From NCBI GenBank assembly GCA_004555735.1, contig SFHH01000110.1, positions 1 to 6,771 of the forward strand: a stretch of DNA of 6,771 bases, read 5' to 3'. The notes under the pieces are model-generated. The model did not search any database. It worked only from the letters and a program-made list of their open reading frames with translations, and had not been told where the DNA came from. A program made the position numbers and the translations under genes. The DNA comes from Acidaminococcus fermentans (GTDB lineage: Bacteria > Bacillota_C > Negativicutes > Acidaminococcales > Acidaminococcaceae). The first letter of the stretch is position 1. Each line of letters opens with the position of its first letter. Of this stretch, positions 1-5,613 are shown piece after piece.

Positions 1-301
1 AAGGGATCAGGGATCCTTCCGGCACCCGGCAGTATTCTCCGGCCACCCATCCCAGGGATCCATCTTTCCGGCTCACTTCATACCATTTCCGGCCTTCATT
101 GACGTTGCTTTTCAGGACTTCTACCTTTTCTCCATCTTCAAAATACCCTAAGATCTCCGTATCCGTCCCAGCGCCCTTCCGCATCCGCACTTCGGTACCG
201 ATGATGGTCCCAGCTGCAGCAGCATCCGCTTTTCGCTCCATGGGGAATGTCAGACCCAGCAGACAGCAGAGTGCGGCAATGATCCGTCCCATCTTTTTCA
301 T
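1..301 (-). CDS. Small secreted SH3-domain protein (3' end outside window)
   Basis: About 100 residues are visible before the reading frame leaves the left edge, so the C-terminus is unknown. The N-terminus (MKKMGRIIAALCCLLGLTF) is a signal peptide, with a probable cleavage site after the ADA at residues 25-27. It is unusual in having a charged MERK stretch between the hydrophobic core and that site. Residues 31-91 form one bacterial SH3 (SH3b) domain with the typical VRMR start and GWVAGEYC end. SH3b domains usually bind peptidoglycan or mediate contacts in the envelope, so a periplasmic or wall-associated role is inferred. The domain aligns without gaps to both SH3 domains of the upstream gene (about 34/61 and 30/61 identities by eye). 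AAGGAGG lies 9 bases before the ATG; an in-frame GTG immediately upstream (304-302) is an alternative start. Its own promoter appears to lie at 334-342. The downstream part may hold more SH3 units. Confidence 0.82.
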   Translation of the reverse strand, partial: MKKMGRIIAALCCLLGLTFPMERKADAAAAGTIIGTEVRMRKGAGTDTEILGYFEDGEKVEVLKSNVNEGRKWYEVSRKDGSLGWVAGEYCRVPEGSLIP

Positions 302-333
302 CACGGTCTGCCTCCTTCTCCTTTGATGTAGTC

Positions 334-342
334 ATTGTATCA
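334..342 (-). promoter_or_regulatory. Extended -10 promoter for the small SH3 gene
   Basis: On the minus strand this reads TGATACAAT, a TGN extended -10 with a 5/6 match to TATAAT. Transcription would start about 33 bases before the gene's ATG. A good -35-like TTGACT occurs upstream, but 22 bases from the -10, which is too far for normal use, so the extended -10 probably does most of the work. The spot lies in the 84-base gap after the 580-residue gene, with no clear terminator in between. Read-through from that gene is therefore also possible. Confidence 0.5.
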
Positions 343-385
343 CGAACATCGCTGACCTTCCAGTCAAAAAGATGAATTCACTGGA

Positions 386-2128
386 TCAGCTTTGGGCACA
401 GAAATCCGCGGAAACCCAGCCTACGGAACCGTCGCTCCGCTGGACCTTCAGCCACCGCTGGCCTCTGCTGGTCACATCGTCCAGGATGGTCACCGTTTCT
501 CCGTTGTCGAAATATCCCAGCACATCACTGTCCGTACTGTAGCTGGCCCGCATCCGTACATCAGTGCCAGTAATGGTGCCGGCAGTGCTACTGGGAGAGT
601 CACCGCTGCCCAGGCTACAGTAATCGGCAGCCACATATCCAATGAATCCGTCACTGCGGGTCACCTTATACCATGTCATGCCGTCCGCCCGGGTGCTGCC
701 CAGGACTTCCACCGATTCTCCCCTTTCAAAGGCTCCGATGATACTTCCATCCAGGCCGGCACTGGACCGCATCCGTACTTCGCTGCCGGTGATCACCCCA
801 GCTCCGCTGACAGCCGTATCCAGGGCTGCTGCGGCTCTGGCCGCTTCCGCCTGCCGTTCGGCTTCCGCCGCTGCTTCCGCTTCCCGGCGGGCTTCTTCTG
901 CTGCCCGTTCTTCCGCTTCCCGGCGGGCCTTTTCCTCGGCCGCCCGTTTTTCAGCGGCTTCTTTGATGGCCACCAGTTCCTTCATCCGGGCTTCTTCCCG
1001 GGCCGCCTCTTCTTTGGCTTCCTGGGCCTGGATGGCCGCCACTTTTTCCTTTACGGTCAGGGGACGGGCAGGAGCCTGTTCTGCCGGTTTGGTGATTCCT
1101 TTGGCCGCCGTCAGGCTGCTTGCCGCTGCTTCCGCTGTTCTATTTTTCTCAGCTGCCTCGGCTTTGGCCGCTTCTTTCCTGGTTTCTTTCTCAGCTTTGG
1201 CTCTAGCCTCAGCCCGTGCTTTGGCTCTGGCTTCCGCTCTGGCCTGGGCATCGGCTTTGGCCTGGGCTTCCAGCCGGGCCTGTTCCTCTGCTTTGGCTCT
1301 CACAGCTTTTTCTGCCTTGGCCTTATCCTTAGCATCAGCTTGGGCTTGTGCTTCCGCCTGGGCCTTTTCTTTAGCCGCCAGACGGGCCCGGATCCGGGCC
1401 AGGCCCTGACCGGTGCTTTCCCCGGCTTCGGCAGCAGACCCTGCCGATTTGACCGTTTCGCTGACAGCCGTTTCCTGGCCGGAAGCGTTTTTCTCCGGTG
1501 CAGCACTGCTGTGGTCGATAGGAGCTTCGGTCACATTGCCGTCTGCATCCATACCCGCAGCGGACAGGTTGATTTCGATTTCTCCTTCGCTTTTATCCAG
1601 TACGGCCCCTGCGTGGTACACCCCGATCAGGCTGCCGTCTTTATCTACATAATAGGTATCTGGAAGGGTCTGGAGCTTGGCCGGATCAACGTCATACAGA
1701 TACTGGAGCCCATTCTGGGCCAGTCCCGCAAGCTGGTCTTGGGTATAGTAGTAGCTGAGCGGGCGCAGTTCCCCGGTTTTCCGGTCGAAGGTCATGCCGA
1801 TGCTTTCCTCTACCCCCATATTGGGAGTCATCACCAAAGTGAAGCTGATCAGTTCAGCATCAGATTTGTGGACATCGTAATGGACTTTGCCTCCGCCCAG
1901 GGTGGACGCTTCACTGACAAAGGAAGCCACCTGGCTGCTCAGAGCCCGGTTGATCCGGTCATCCGCCGACCGGCTGCCTCCGCTGACCTGAGGACATTCC
2001 ACCGTCACCTTGTTTTCCGTACGGGTAATCGTTTTTATGGATACGCTGGCATCCGCCGCCCAGACAGGAACTGTGGCGGCCCCCAGGACCAGACAGCTCA
2101 TCAGGACAGCACAAGTTTTTTTCAGCAT
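386..2128 (-). CDS. Secreted protein: RsiV-like domain, TolA-like helix, two SH3 domains
   Basis: A 580-residue exported protein of unknown specific role. Residues 1-24 are a signal peptide (cleavage after VWA). Residues about 28-190 resemble the DUF4163/DUF3298 pair found in RsiV and PdaC-like proteins: a VTVECPQVSG start, a TFDRKTGELRPLSYY segment, and a YYVDKDGSLIGVYHAGAV strand near the end. Residues about 200-240 are a Ser/Thr/Glu-rich linker. Residues about 242-342 and 357-436 are extremely rich in Ala, Lys, Glu, Arg and Gln, as in the helical domain of TolA; they probably form a long helix or coiled coil. Residues 444-504 and 516-576 are two bacterial SH3 domains, each ending in a conserved Cys (ADYC, ADFC). 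The whole looks like a spacer carrying wall-binding SH3 heads away from an N-terminal globular domain, in the periplasm or at the surface; this is inference. The ribosome binding site is weak (GCAGG about 9 bases before the ATG). The domain assignments are by pattern, and RsiV homology is the least certain. Confidence 0.85.
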   Translation of the reverse strand: MLKKTCAVLMSCLVLGAATVPVWAADASVSIKTITRTENKVTVECPQVSGGSRSADDRINRALSSQVASFVSEASTLGGGKVHYDVHKSDAELISFTLVMTPNMGVEESIGMTFDRKTGELRPLSYYYTQDQLAGLAQNGLQYLYDVDPAKLQTLPDTYYVDKDGSLIGVYHAGAVLDKSEGEIEINLSAAGMDADGNVTEAPIDHSSAAPEKNASGQETAVSETVKSAGSAAEAGESTGQGLARIRARLAAKEKAQAEAQAQADAKDKAKAEKAVRAKAEEQARLEAQAKADAQARAEARAKARAEARAKAEKETRKEAAKAEAAEKNRTAEAAASSLTAAKGITKPAEQAPARPLTVKEKVAAIQAQEAKEEAAREEARMKELVAIKEAAEKRAAEEKARREAEERAAEEARREAEAAAEAERQAEAARAAAALDTAVSGAGVITGSEVRMRSSAGLDGSIIGAFERGESVEVLGSTRADGMTWYKVTRSDGFIGYVAADYCSLGSGDSPSSTAGTITGTDVRMRASYSTDSDVLGYFDNGETVTILDDVTSRGQRWLKVQRSDGSVGWVSADFCAQS

Positions 2129-2175
2129 CGATCATGCCTGCTTTCTAAGATAGTCTTTCCCCATCATCTCATGAT

Positions 2176-2195
2176 GTACAATAATATTAGTGTAC
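2176..2195. promoter_or_regulatory. Near-perfect 20-bp palindrome, possible operator
   Basis: The plus strand reads GTACAATAATATTAGTGTAC. The outer arms GTACA/TGTAC and the central TAATATTA are perfectly self-complementary, with one mismatched pair between them (18 of 20 positions symmetric). It covers the likely -10 (2189-2194) and start site of the 580-residue gene, which is where a repressor would bind. I do not recognise it as the box of a specific regulator. A short hairpin (CATCA/TGATG, 2162-2176) follows immediately in the 5' leader. Confidence 0.4.
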
Positions 2196-2217
2196 TGTAT
2201 CGAGAGGGGAAAATCAA
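2189..2217 (-). promoter_or_regulatory. Sigma70-type promoter of the 580-residue envelope gene
   Basis: On the minus strand, TTGATT (-35, 2217-2212) and TACACT (-10, 2194-2189) are separated by exactly 17 bases. Each hexamer matches its consensus at 4 of 6 positions. The -35 overlaps the stop codon of the upstream yigZ gene, so this promoter is embedded at the gene boundary. The leader would be roughly 50 bases. Confidence 0.45.
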
Positions 2218-2858
2218 GGTTGAACAGGCTCCGCAGGACATTCTTCAAAGAAAGTTTTCTCTTCTTCCAAGGTCACCGGCCGGCTGAGAGTTTCCGTGAG
2301 CCAGGCTTCTGCTTCCTCTTTCCGGCTCTGGGGCATCACCAGGTGGATTTTGGCCCGGTTGGCGTATTCCACTTCTCCCACAGCGAACAGGGACTGCTGG
2401 TACAGCTGGTTCAGCACCCGTCCCACATCCTCCAAGGACCAGACGAAAGAATAATCCCCCATGGGCACTCTTTCTGCCAGACCCGCTTCGTCCACTGCCT
2501 GAGCCACACATTTCCCGTAGGTCCGGGTCAGCCCTCCGACTCCCAGCTTGATGCCCCCGAAATACCGGGTCACTACTGCTGCCGTATTGTAAAGTTCCTT
2601 CCGGCGGAGCACTTCCAGCATGGGAGACCCTGCCGTGCCACTGGGTTCCCCATCATCGTTGGACCGTTCTACCCGGTTGTCCGGCCCCACGATGTAGGCC
2701 GAGCAGTTATGGGTAGCGTCCCAGTATTTTTTCTTCATGGCCCGGACAAATTCCTGGGCCTCTCCTTCTGTTTCCACCCGGGCCAGCGTACACAGGAAGC
2801 GGGACTTTTCCACCACCAGCTCACTGACCACAGGCCGGGCGATTACATATTTTCCCAT
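2214..2858 (-). CDS. yigZ: YigZ/IMPACT family protein
   Basis: A 214-residue cytoplasmic protein of the widespread YigZ (UPF0029/IMPACT) family, close to the usual length of about 200-215. Residues about 18-125 form the IMPACT N-terminal domain, with the hallmarks DATHNCSAYIVG (47-58), NDDGEPSGTAGSPML (67-81) and RYFGGIKLGVGGLTRTYG (98-115). Residues about 135-200 fit the C-terminal DUF1949 ferredoxin-like domain. Eukaryotic IMPACT acts on the GCN1/GCN2 translation-stress pathway; the bacterial role is not settled. A much longer open frame continues upstream to 3878, but that part is antisense to the peptidase gene. The start at 2858 is chosen because the family begins at this point and AAAGGA lies about 10 bases before the ATG. 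It is divergent from the NlpC/P60 gene and is served by the promoter at 2896-2904. No terminator is evident between it and the next gene. Confidence 0.93.
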   Translation of the reverse strand: MGKYVIARPVVSELVVEKSRFLCTLARVETEGEAQEFVRAMKKKYWDATHNCSAYIVGPDNRVERSNDDGEPSGTAGSPMLEVLRRKELYNTAAVVTRYFGGIKLGVGGLTRTYGKCVAQAVDEAGLAERVPMGDYSFVWSLEDVGRVLNQLYQQSLFAVGEVEYANRAKIHLVMPQSRKEEAEAWLTETLSRPVTLEEEKTFFEECPAEPVQP

Positions 2859-2895
2859 TGCAGTTTGCGTCCTTTCTGTTGGGATCTTCAGGTTC

Positions 2896-2904
2896 ATTAT
2901 ATCA
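2896..2904 (-). promoter_or_regulatory. Extended -10 promoter for yigZ
   Basis: The minus strand reads TGATATAAT, a perfect extended -10 (TGNTATAAT). The predicted start near 2889 gives a leader of about 31 bases. No good -35 is present at 16-18 bases (ATGAGC at 17), which fits an extended -10 promoter. It is the mirror copy of the promoter at 2941-2949. Confidence 0.65.
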
Positions 2905-2940
2905 TAAGAAAGACCGTTGCTCATAGGACAGCCTTTCTTA

Positions 2941-2949
2941 TGATATAAT
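2941..2949 (+). promoter_or_regulatory. Extended -10 promoter for the NlpC/P60 gene
   Basis: TGATATAAT is a perfect extended -10. The predicted start near 2956 leaves a leader of only about 23 bases, almost all of it taken up by the ribosome binding site. The nearest -35-like hexamer, TTGCTC at 2917-2922, is 21 bases away and therefore unlikely to contribute. Confidence 0.7.
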
Positions 2950-2962
2950 AGGGACGCTATAT

Positions 2963-2970
2963 AAAGGAGG
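2963..2970 (+). promoter_or_regulatory. Strong ribosome binding site fixing a TTG start
   Basis: AAAGGAGG followed by T gives a near-complete match to the 16S rRNA 3' end. It lies 8 bases before the TTG at 2979. The first ATG in frame (3060) would remove the signal peptide and has no comparable site, so TTG is the supported start. Confidence 0.8.
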
Positions 2971-2978
2971 TCATCGTT

Positions 2979-4256
2979 TTGCTGCATGTTTTTCATCGTA
3001 TATCCCTTTTGACCGGTGCCCTTTGCCTGTCTGCTTCTGTGGCTCTGGCCGCGGCGGCCATGCCCGGCACACCGGCTGCTCTCACCAAACCTTCCGCCTG
3101 GACCACCCCGGCGGGCAATACGGTCCTGGCCACTCCGGAACGGATCCGTGCCATGAACGCCCAGATGGAGAAGGCTATTTTCGGTGATTCCATCCAGGAC
3201 CTGGGGCCCACCATTTCCGGCACCAAACTCTCCAGCTATGTGAATTTCTTCGGGATGGATGAAGATCAATACGTCCAGCGGGCTCCCCTGAGCCATTCCT
3301 TTGCCACTCAGCTGGTCCAGGATGCCAAAGCCAATATCCAGTCCACCAATACGGTGAAATACGGTGTGGTGGTGGACCGGGTGGATCTCCGTTCCTTCCC
3401 CACCCTCCAGCGGGCCTTCGATTCCCCTTCCGACACCCAGTTCGACAACTGGCAGGAAACGGCGGTGGATCCGGCCACCCCGGTGCGGGTATACCACACC
3501 AATCCCCAGGGAAACTTCATCTTCGTCCGGACCCCCCATTACCGGGGCTGGGTCCCCCGGAACAAGGTGGCCATCACCGACGCCAAAACCTGGCAGACCT
3601 ACGCCAGCCCGTCCTCTCCCGCCGTAGTCACCGGCAAGCTGCTGAGCTTCAAGGCCGGTACCGACACCCAGCTGTACCAGATGGGTACGGCCATCCCCAC
3701 TTCCAACGGCAATCTGCTGCTGCCCACCCGGGATCACAGGGGCTATCTGCAAATCGTACCGGTGAAGGCCACTTACGGAGCCGACCTGCACCAGGGCTAC
3801 CTGCCCTACACCACCAACAACACCATCCAGATGGCCTTCAAGCACCTGGGCGCCCCCTACGGCTGGGGTGGCATGCATAACAGCGTGGACTGCTCTTCCT
3901 TCGTCCAGGACGTGTACAAGACCATGGGGATCCAGCTACCCCGGAACGGAGATGAGCAGGCCCAGTCCTTCCCGGGCAAGAGCTTCTACGGCATGAGCCA
4001 TGACCAGAAGCTGACCTATATCAGGACAGCCGCCCCCGGTTCCCTACTGTTCACCCCCTACCATGTGATGATGCTGCTGGGGAACAAGAACGGTACACCC
4101 TACATGATCCACTCCCTGGCGTCCTACGGGGTCAATACCGGTGATGGGGTGGTGAAGAACCGGATCATGCAGGTGGTGGTCAGCAAGGTAGACCTGATGG
4201 CCGGCAGCGGAACCCCGCTGGTGGACCAGATGACCCAGTGCAATACCTGGAGATGA
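2979..4256 (+). CDS. Secreted SH3-domain NlpC/P60 (C40) cysteine peptidase
   Basis: A 425-residue exported peptidoglycan hydrolase. Enzymes of this family usually cut the D-gamma-glutamyl-diamino acid bond of the stem peptide. Residues 1-24 (or up to 27) are a signal peptide ending in an Ala run. Residues about 45-125 fit the N-terminal helical region seen in multi-domain NlpC/P60 proteins. Residues about 128-200 are an SH3 domain (ending RGWVPRNKVAI), and about 215-275 a second SH3-like domain. Residues about 281-400 are the catalytic domain, with Cys305 in the DCSSFVQDVY motif, His362 in the PYHVMMLLG motif and His378 as the third residue, so the active site looks complete. The tail after about 400 is short. 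The order matches the N_NLPC_P60, SH3_6, SH3_7, NLPC_P60 layout. Translation starts at TTG. The gene is divergent from yigZ and shares a mirrored promoter with it, so expression may be linked, although no functional tie is known. Confidence 0.93.
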   Translation: MLHVFHRISLLTGALCLSASVALAAAAMPGTPAALTKPSAWTTPAGNTVLATPERIRAMNAQMEKAIFGDSIQDLGPTISGTKLSSYVNFFGMDEDQYVQRAPLSHSFATQLVQDAKANIQSTNTVKYGVVVDRVDLRSFPTLQRAFDSPSDTQFDNWQETAVDPATPVRVYHTNPQGNFIFVRTPHYRGWVPRNKVAITDAKTWQTYASPSSPAVVTGKLLSFKAGTDTQLYQMGTAIPTSNGNLLLPTRDHRGYLQIVPVKATYGADLHQGYLPYTTNNTIQMAFKHLGAPYGWGGMHNSVDCSSFVQDVYKTMGIQLPRNGDEQAQSFPGKSFYGMSHDQKLTYIRTAAPGSLLFTPYHVMMLLGNKNGTPYMIHSLASYGVNTGDGVVKNRIMQVVVSKVDLMAGSGTPLVDQMTQCNTWR

Positions 4257-4265
4257 AACAGGCAT

Positions 4266-4288
4266 AAAAAGGGTATACGTCTCCCTTT
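4266..4288 (-). terminator. Weak intrinsic terminator for the minus-strand operon
   Basis: On the minus strand, AAAGGG and CCCTTT form a 6-bp stem with a 9-base loop, and the T run continues past the stem (CCCTTTTTA). With only three G-C pairs the stem is weak. It lies behind the much stronger hairpin at 4347-4396 and may be a backup, or chance. Confidence 0.3.
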
Positions 4289-4346
4289 CCCCTGAGATCA
4301 GCTTTTTAAATTAAGCTGCCATATCCATATGTGCCTGCTGCTTCCT

Positions 4347-4396
4347 ACACGAGAAAGGACTTTCAATTCGCAAGAATCGAAAGTCCTTTCTCGTGT
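4347..4396. terminator. Long convergent hairpin, likely bidirectional terminator
   Basis: An 18-bp perfect stem (4347-4364 with 4379-4396, starting ACACGAGAAAGGACTTTC) encloses a further 4-bp stem capped, on the plus strand, by a GCAA (GNRA-type) tetraloop. The single internal A-C mismatch of the plus strand becomes a G-U pair in the minus-strand transcript, so there all 23 pairs form around a UUGC loop. It lies 90 bases after the NlpC/P60 stop and 16 bases after the MFS stop, where two converging transcripts must end. In both directions the core GGACTTTC/GAAAGTCC is followed by TTTCTCGTGT, a broken T-rich tract that pairs with the opposite A-rich tract. There is no uninterrupted T run, so a pure intrinsic mechanism is not certain. 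Confidence 0.65.
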
Positions 4397-4412
4397 TCAT
4401 GGATCTATTCTT

Positions 4413-5600
4413 TCACAGCTCCATTTTTATAGTCCAGCTCACCCCGGCCGCCAGGGCGCACAGGAGTGCGTCGGCCAGCCACAGGGTGCCGTAGGACCCG
4501 GTTCCCAGCCAGGAGCTGACAAACGCCCCCACCTGGTGGCACACGAAGGTGATCCCGAACAGAAAGCCCAGGGCCGCCGGACCGAATCTGCGGCTGACAA
4601 TATCCGATGTGGGCGTCACCGTGGCGTCCCCGGTAAGCCCCAGCAGCAGGGCGAATACCGTCAAAAGCACCGGCGTGGGCGACAGCAGAAACATGAACAG
4701 TCCCACCGTGACCACCCGCACTCCATACAGGCTCCCCAGCACCCAGGATAGGGGGAAACGCAGGCACAAAACTCCGGACAGGACGGATCCCACCATGGTG
4801 GTGATGCTATACCCCGTATAGATCCAGGCCGCCGCAGCCGCCGGGATCCCCGTGGTTTCCAGCTGTGTCACCAGATGGGTCTGGATGATGGTCATATGGA
4901 AGCCGCAGGTACTGAACCCCAGCATCAGAGCCCTAAACGTCCAGGTCCGGAAAGCGAACCGGAACAAGTCCCTCACTCCCTGCTGCTTTTGATCTGCCGC
5001 AGCCGGGACTTCCTCCTTTTTCCGTTTCTCATATCTCGTCAGCCAGCCGATGACCGGAAGCGTACCTGCCAGGATCCCGGCCAGCAGCAACAGGCTGGTC
5101 CGTACGTCCCAAGCTGCCGTGACACCCTGGAACACCGGCCCCAGAATGGCCCCGCCGATACCCGAGCTGGCATTCAGCACCCCGGAGGCCGCCGACGCCT
5201 TTTCCCGTCCCAGCACCGGCGAAATGGCCCCCATCAGGAGGCCGAAACACAATGCCCCGGTCCCAGAGGCCATGATCACCCCAAGGACCAGCGACAGGGC
5301 TTCCACGCTGTGGACGAAAGGCATGACCGCCAGCCCCGCCGCCAAGCAAAAGGCCCCTGCCAGCAGCACCTGCCGACTGCCCCGGCGCAGCACCAGGGCG
5401 CCCCACAAAGGCTGGGTCAGGCCATAGCACAGTTGAGCGATGCCGAAGGCAAAGCTGGCCGACGCATAGTCGATGCCCGTCCATTGAGTCAACGGCCCGA
5501 TGATGATGCCATAAATGGCCCGGATGCCGCCGCTGAGGGCATACAGCAGGCAGGCCGCTGCCACCAGCAGGGTCGTATTTCTCCAGGGTTGCTTTTCCAT
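4413..5600 (-). CDS. MFS transporter
   Basis: A 395-residue inner-membrane protein of normal length for a 12-helix major facilitator. Hydrophobic segments fill residues about 10-185, followed by a charged cytoplasmic loop (about 189-212, RYEKRKKEEV and onward) and a second block of helices at about 222-392. This is the two-bundle plan of the superfamily. The loop between helices 2 and 3 (GALVLRRGSR, 67-76) is a degenerate motif A that lacks the usual Asp. The STCGFHMTIIQTHLVTQLE region (230-248) recalls the monocarboxylate/oxalate-formate group, but the substrate cannot be named from sequence alone. The start at 5600 is set by AAGGAGG 6 bases upstream; the open frame runs further 5' only because it reads the MATE gene out of frame. 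It is separated from the MATE stop by 11 bases, so it is co-transcribed and probably translationally coupled. The gene ends 16 bases before the convergent hairpin. Confidence 0.9.
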   Translation of the reverse strand: MEKQPWRNTTLLVAAACLLYALSGGIRAIYGIIIGPLTQWTGIDYASASFAFGIAQLCYGLTQPLWGALVLRRGSRQVLLAGAFCLAAGLAVMPFVHSVEALSLVLGVIMASGTGALCFGLLMGAISPVLGREKASAASGVLNASSGIGGAILGPVFQGVTAAWDVRTSLLLLAGILAGTLPVIGWLTRYEKRKKEEVPAAADQKQQGVRDLFRFAFRTWTFRALMLGFSTCGFHMTIIQTHLVTQLETTGIPAAAAAWIYTGYSITTMVGSVLSGVLCLRFPLSWVLGSLYGVRVVTVGLFMFLLSPTPVLLTVFALLLGLTGDATVTPTSDIVSRRFGPAALGFLFGITFVCHQVGAFVSSWLGTGSYGTLWLADALLCALAAGVSWTIKMEL

Positions 5601-5606
5601 GGAATT

Positions 5607-5613
5607 CCTCCTT
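5607..5613 (-). promoter_or_regulatory. MFS ribosome binding site overlapping the MATE stop codon
   Basis: The minus strand reads TAAGGAGGAATTCC before the ATG. The stop codon TAA of the MATE gene supplies the first bases of AAGGAGG, and the spacer is 6 bases. Ribosomes ending MATE translation are thus placed directly on the MFS start, which implies coupling. It also fixes the MFS start at 5600. Confidence 0.75.

Larger units (their letters stand above)
2896..2949. repeat. 17-bp perfect inverted repeat with divergent promoters
   Basis: The left arm at 2896-2912 (ATTATATCATAAGAAAG) is perfectly complementary to the right arm at 2933-2949, with a 20-base centre. Each arm contains the full extended -10 of one of two outward-facing promoters. 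Both start sites lie outside the repeat, so it is not transcribed as a hairpin from these promoters. It acts, if at all, as DNA symmetry: identical promoter context on both sides, or binding sites for one regulator. Confidence 0.85.

Noticed and set aside
1070..1410. Apparent DNA repeats in the Ala/Lys/Glu-rich coding stretch
   Set aside because: The similarity reflects repeated GCC/AAA/GAG-type codons in a helical low-complexity region; I could not define a fixed repeat unit.
2093..2128. Possible lipoprotein signal (LMSC, Cys12) in the 580-residue protein
   Set aside because: The Met at -2 does not fit the lipobox and the hydrophobic stretch before the Cys is only about seven residues. A signal peptidase I site after VWA at residue 24 fits better.
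392..2287. A 631-codon open frame on the plus strand, longer than the gene it overlaps, and a second one at 642-1409
   Set aside because: They are antisense to the Ala/Lys/Glu-rich gene, whose biased codons create few stops in the reverse frames. The translations are Phe/Gly- or Ser/Ala-rich low-complexity sequence with no recognisable domain, while the minus-strand gene has a signal peptide and clear SH3 domains.
2859..3878. Long 5' extension of the yigZ open frame (about 340 extra codons)
   Set aside because: It runs antisense through the NlpC/P60 gene and across the divergent promoter, and the extra residues are Gly-rich with no family match. The normal YigZ length and start are at 2858.
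4299..4318. AT-rich hairpin CAGCTT/AAGCTG after the NlpC/P60 gene
   Set aside because: Only 6 bp with an 8-base loop and no following T run; the hairpin at 4347-4396 is a far better terminator candidate.
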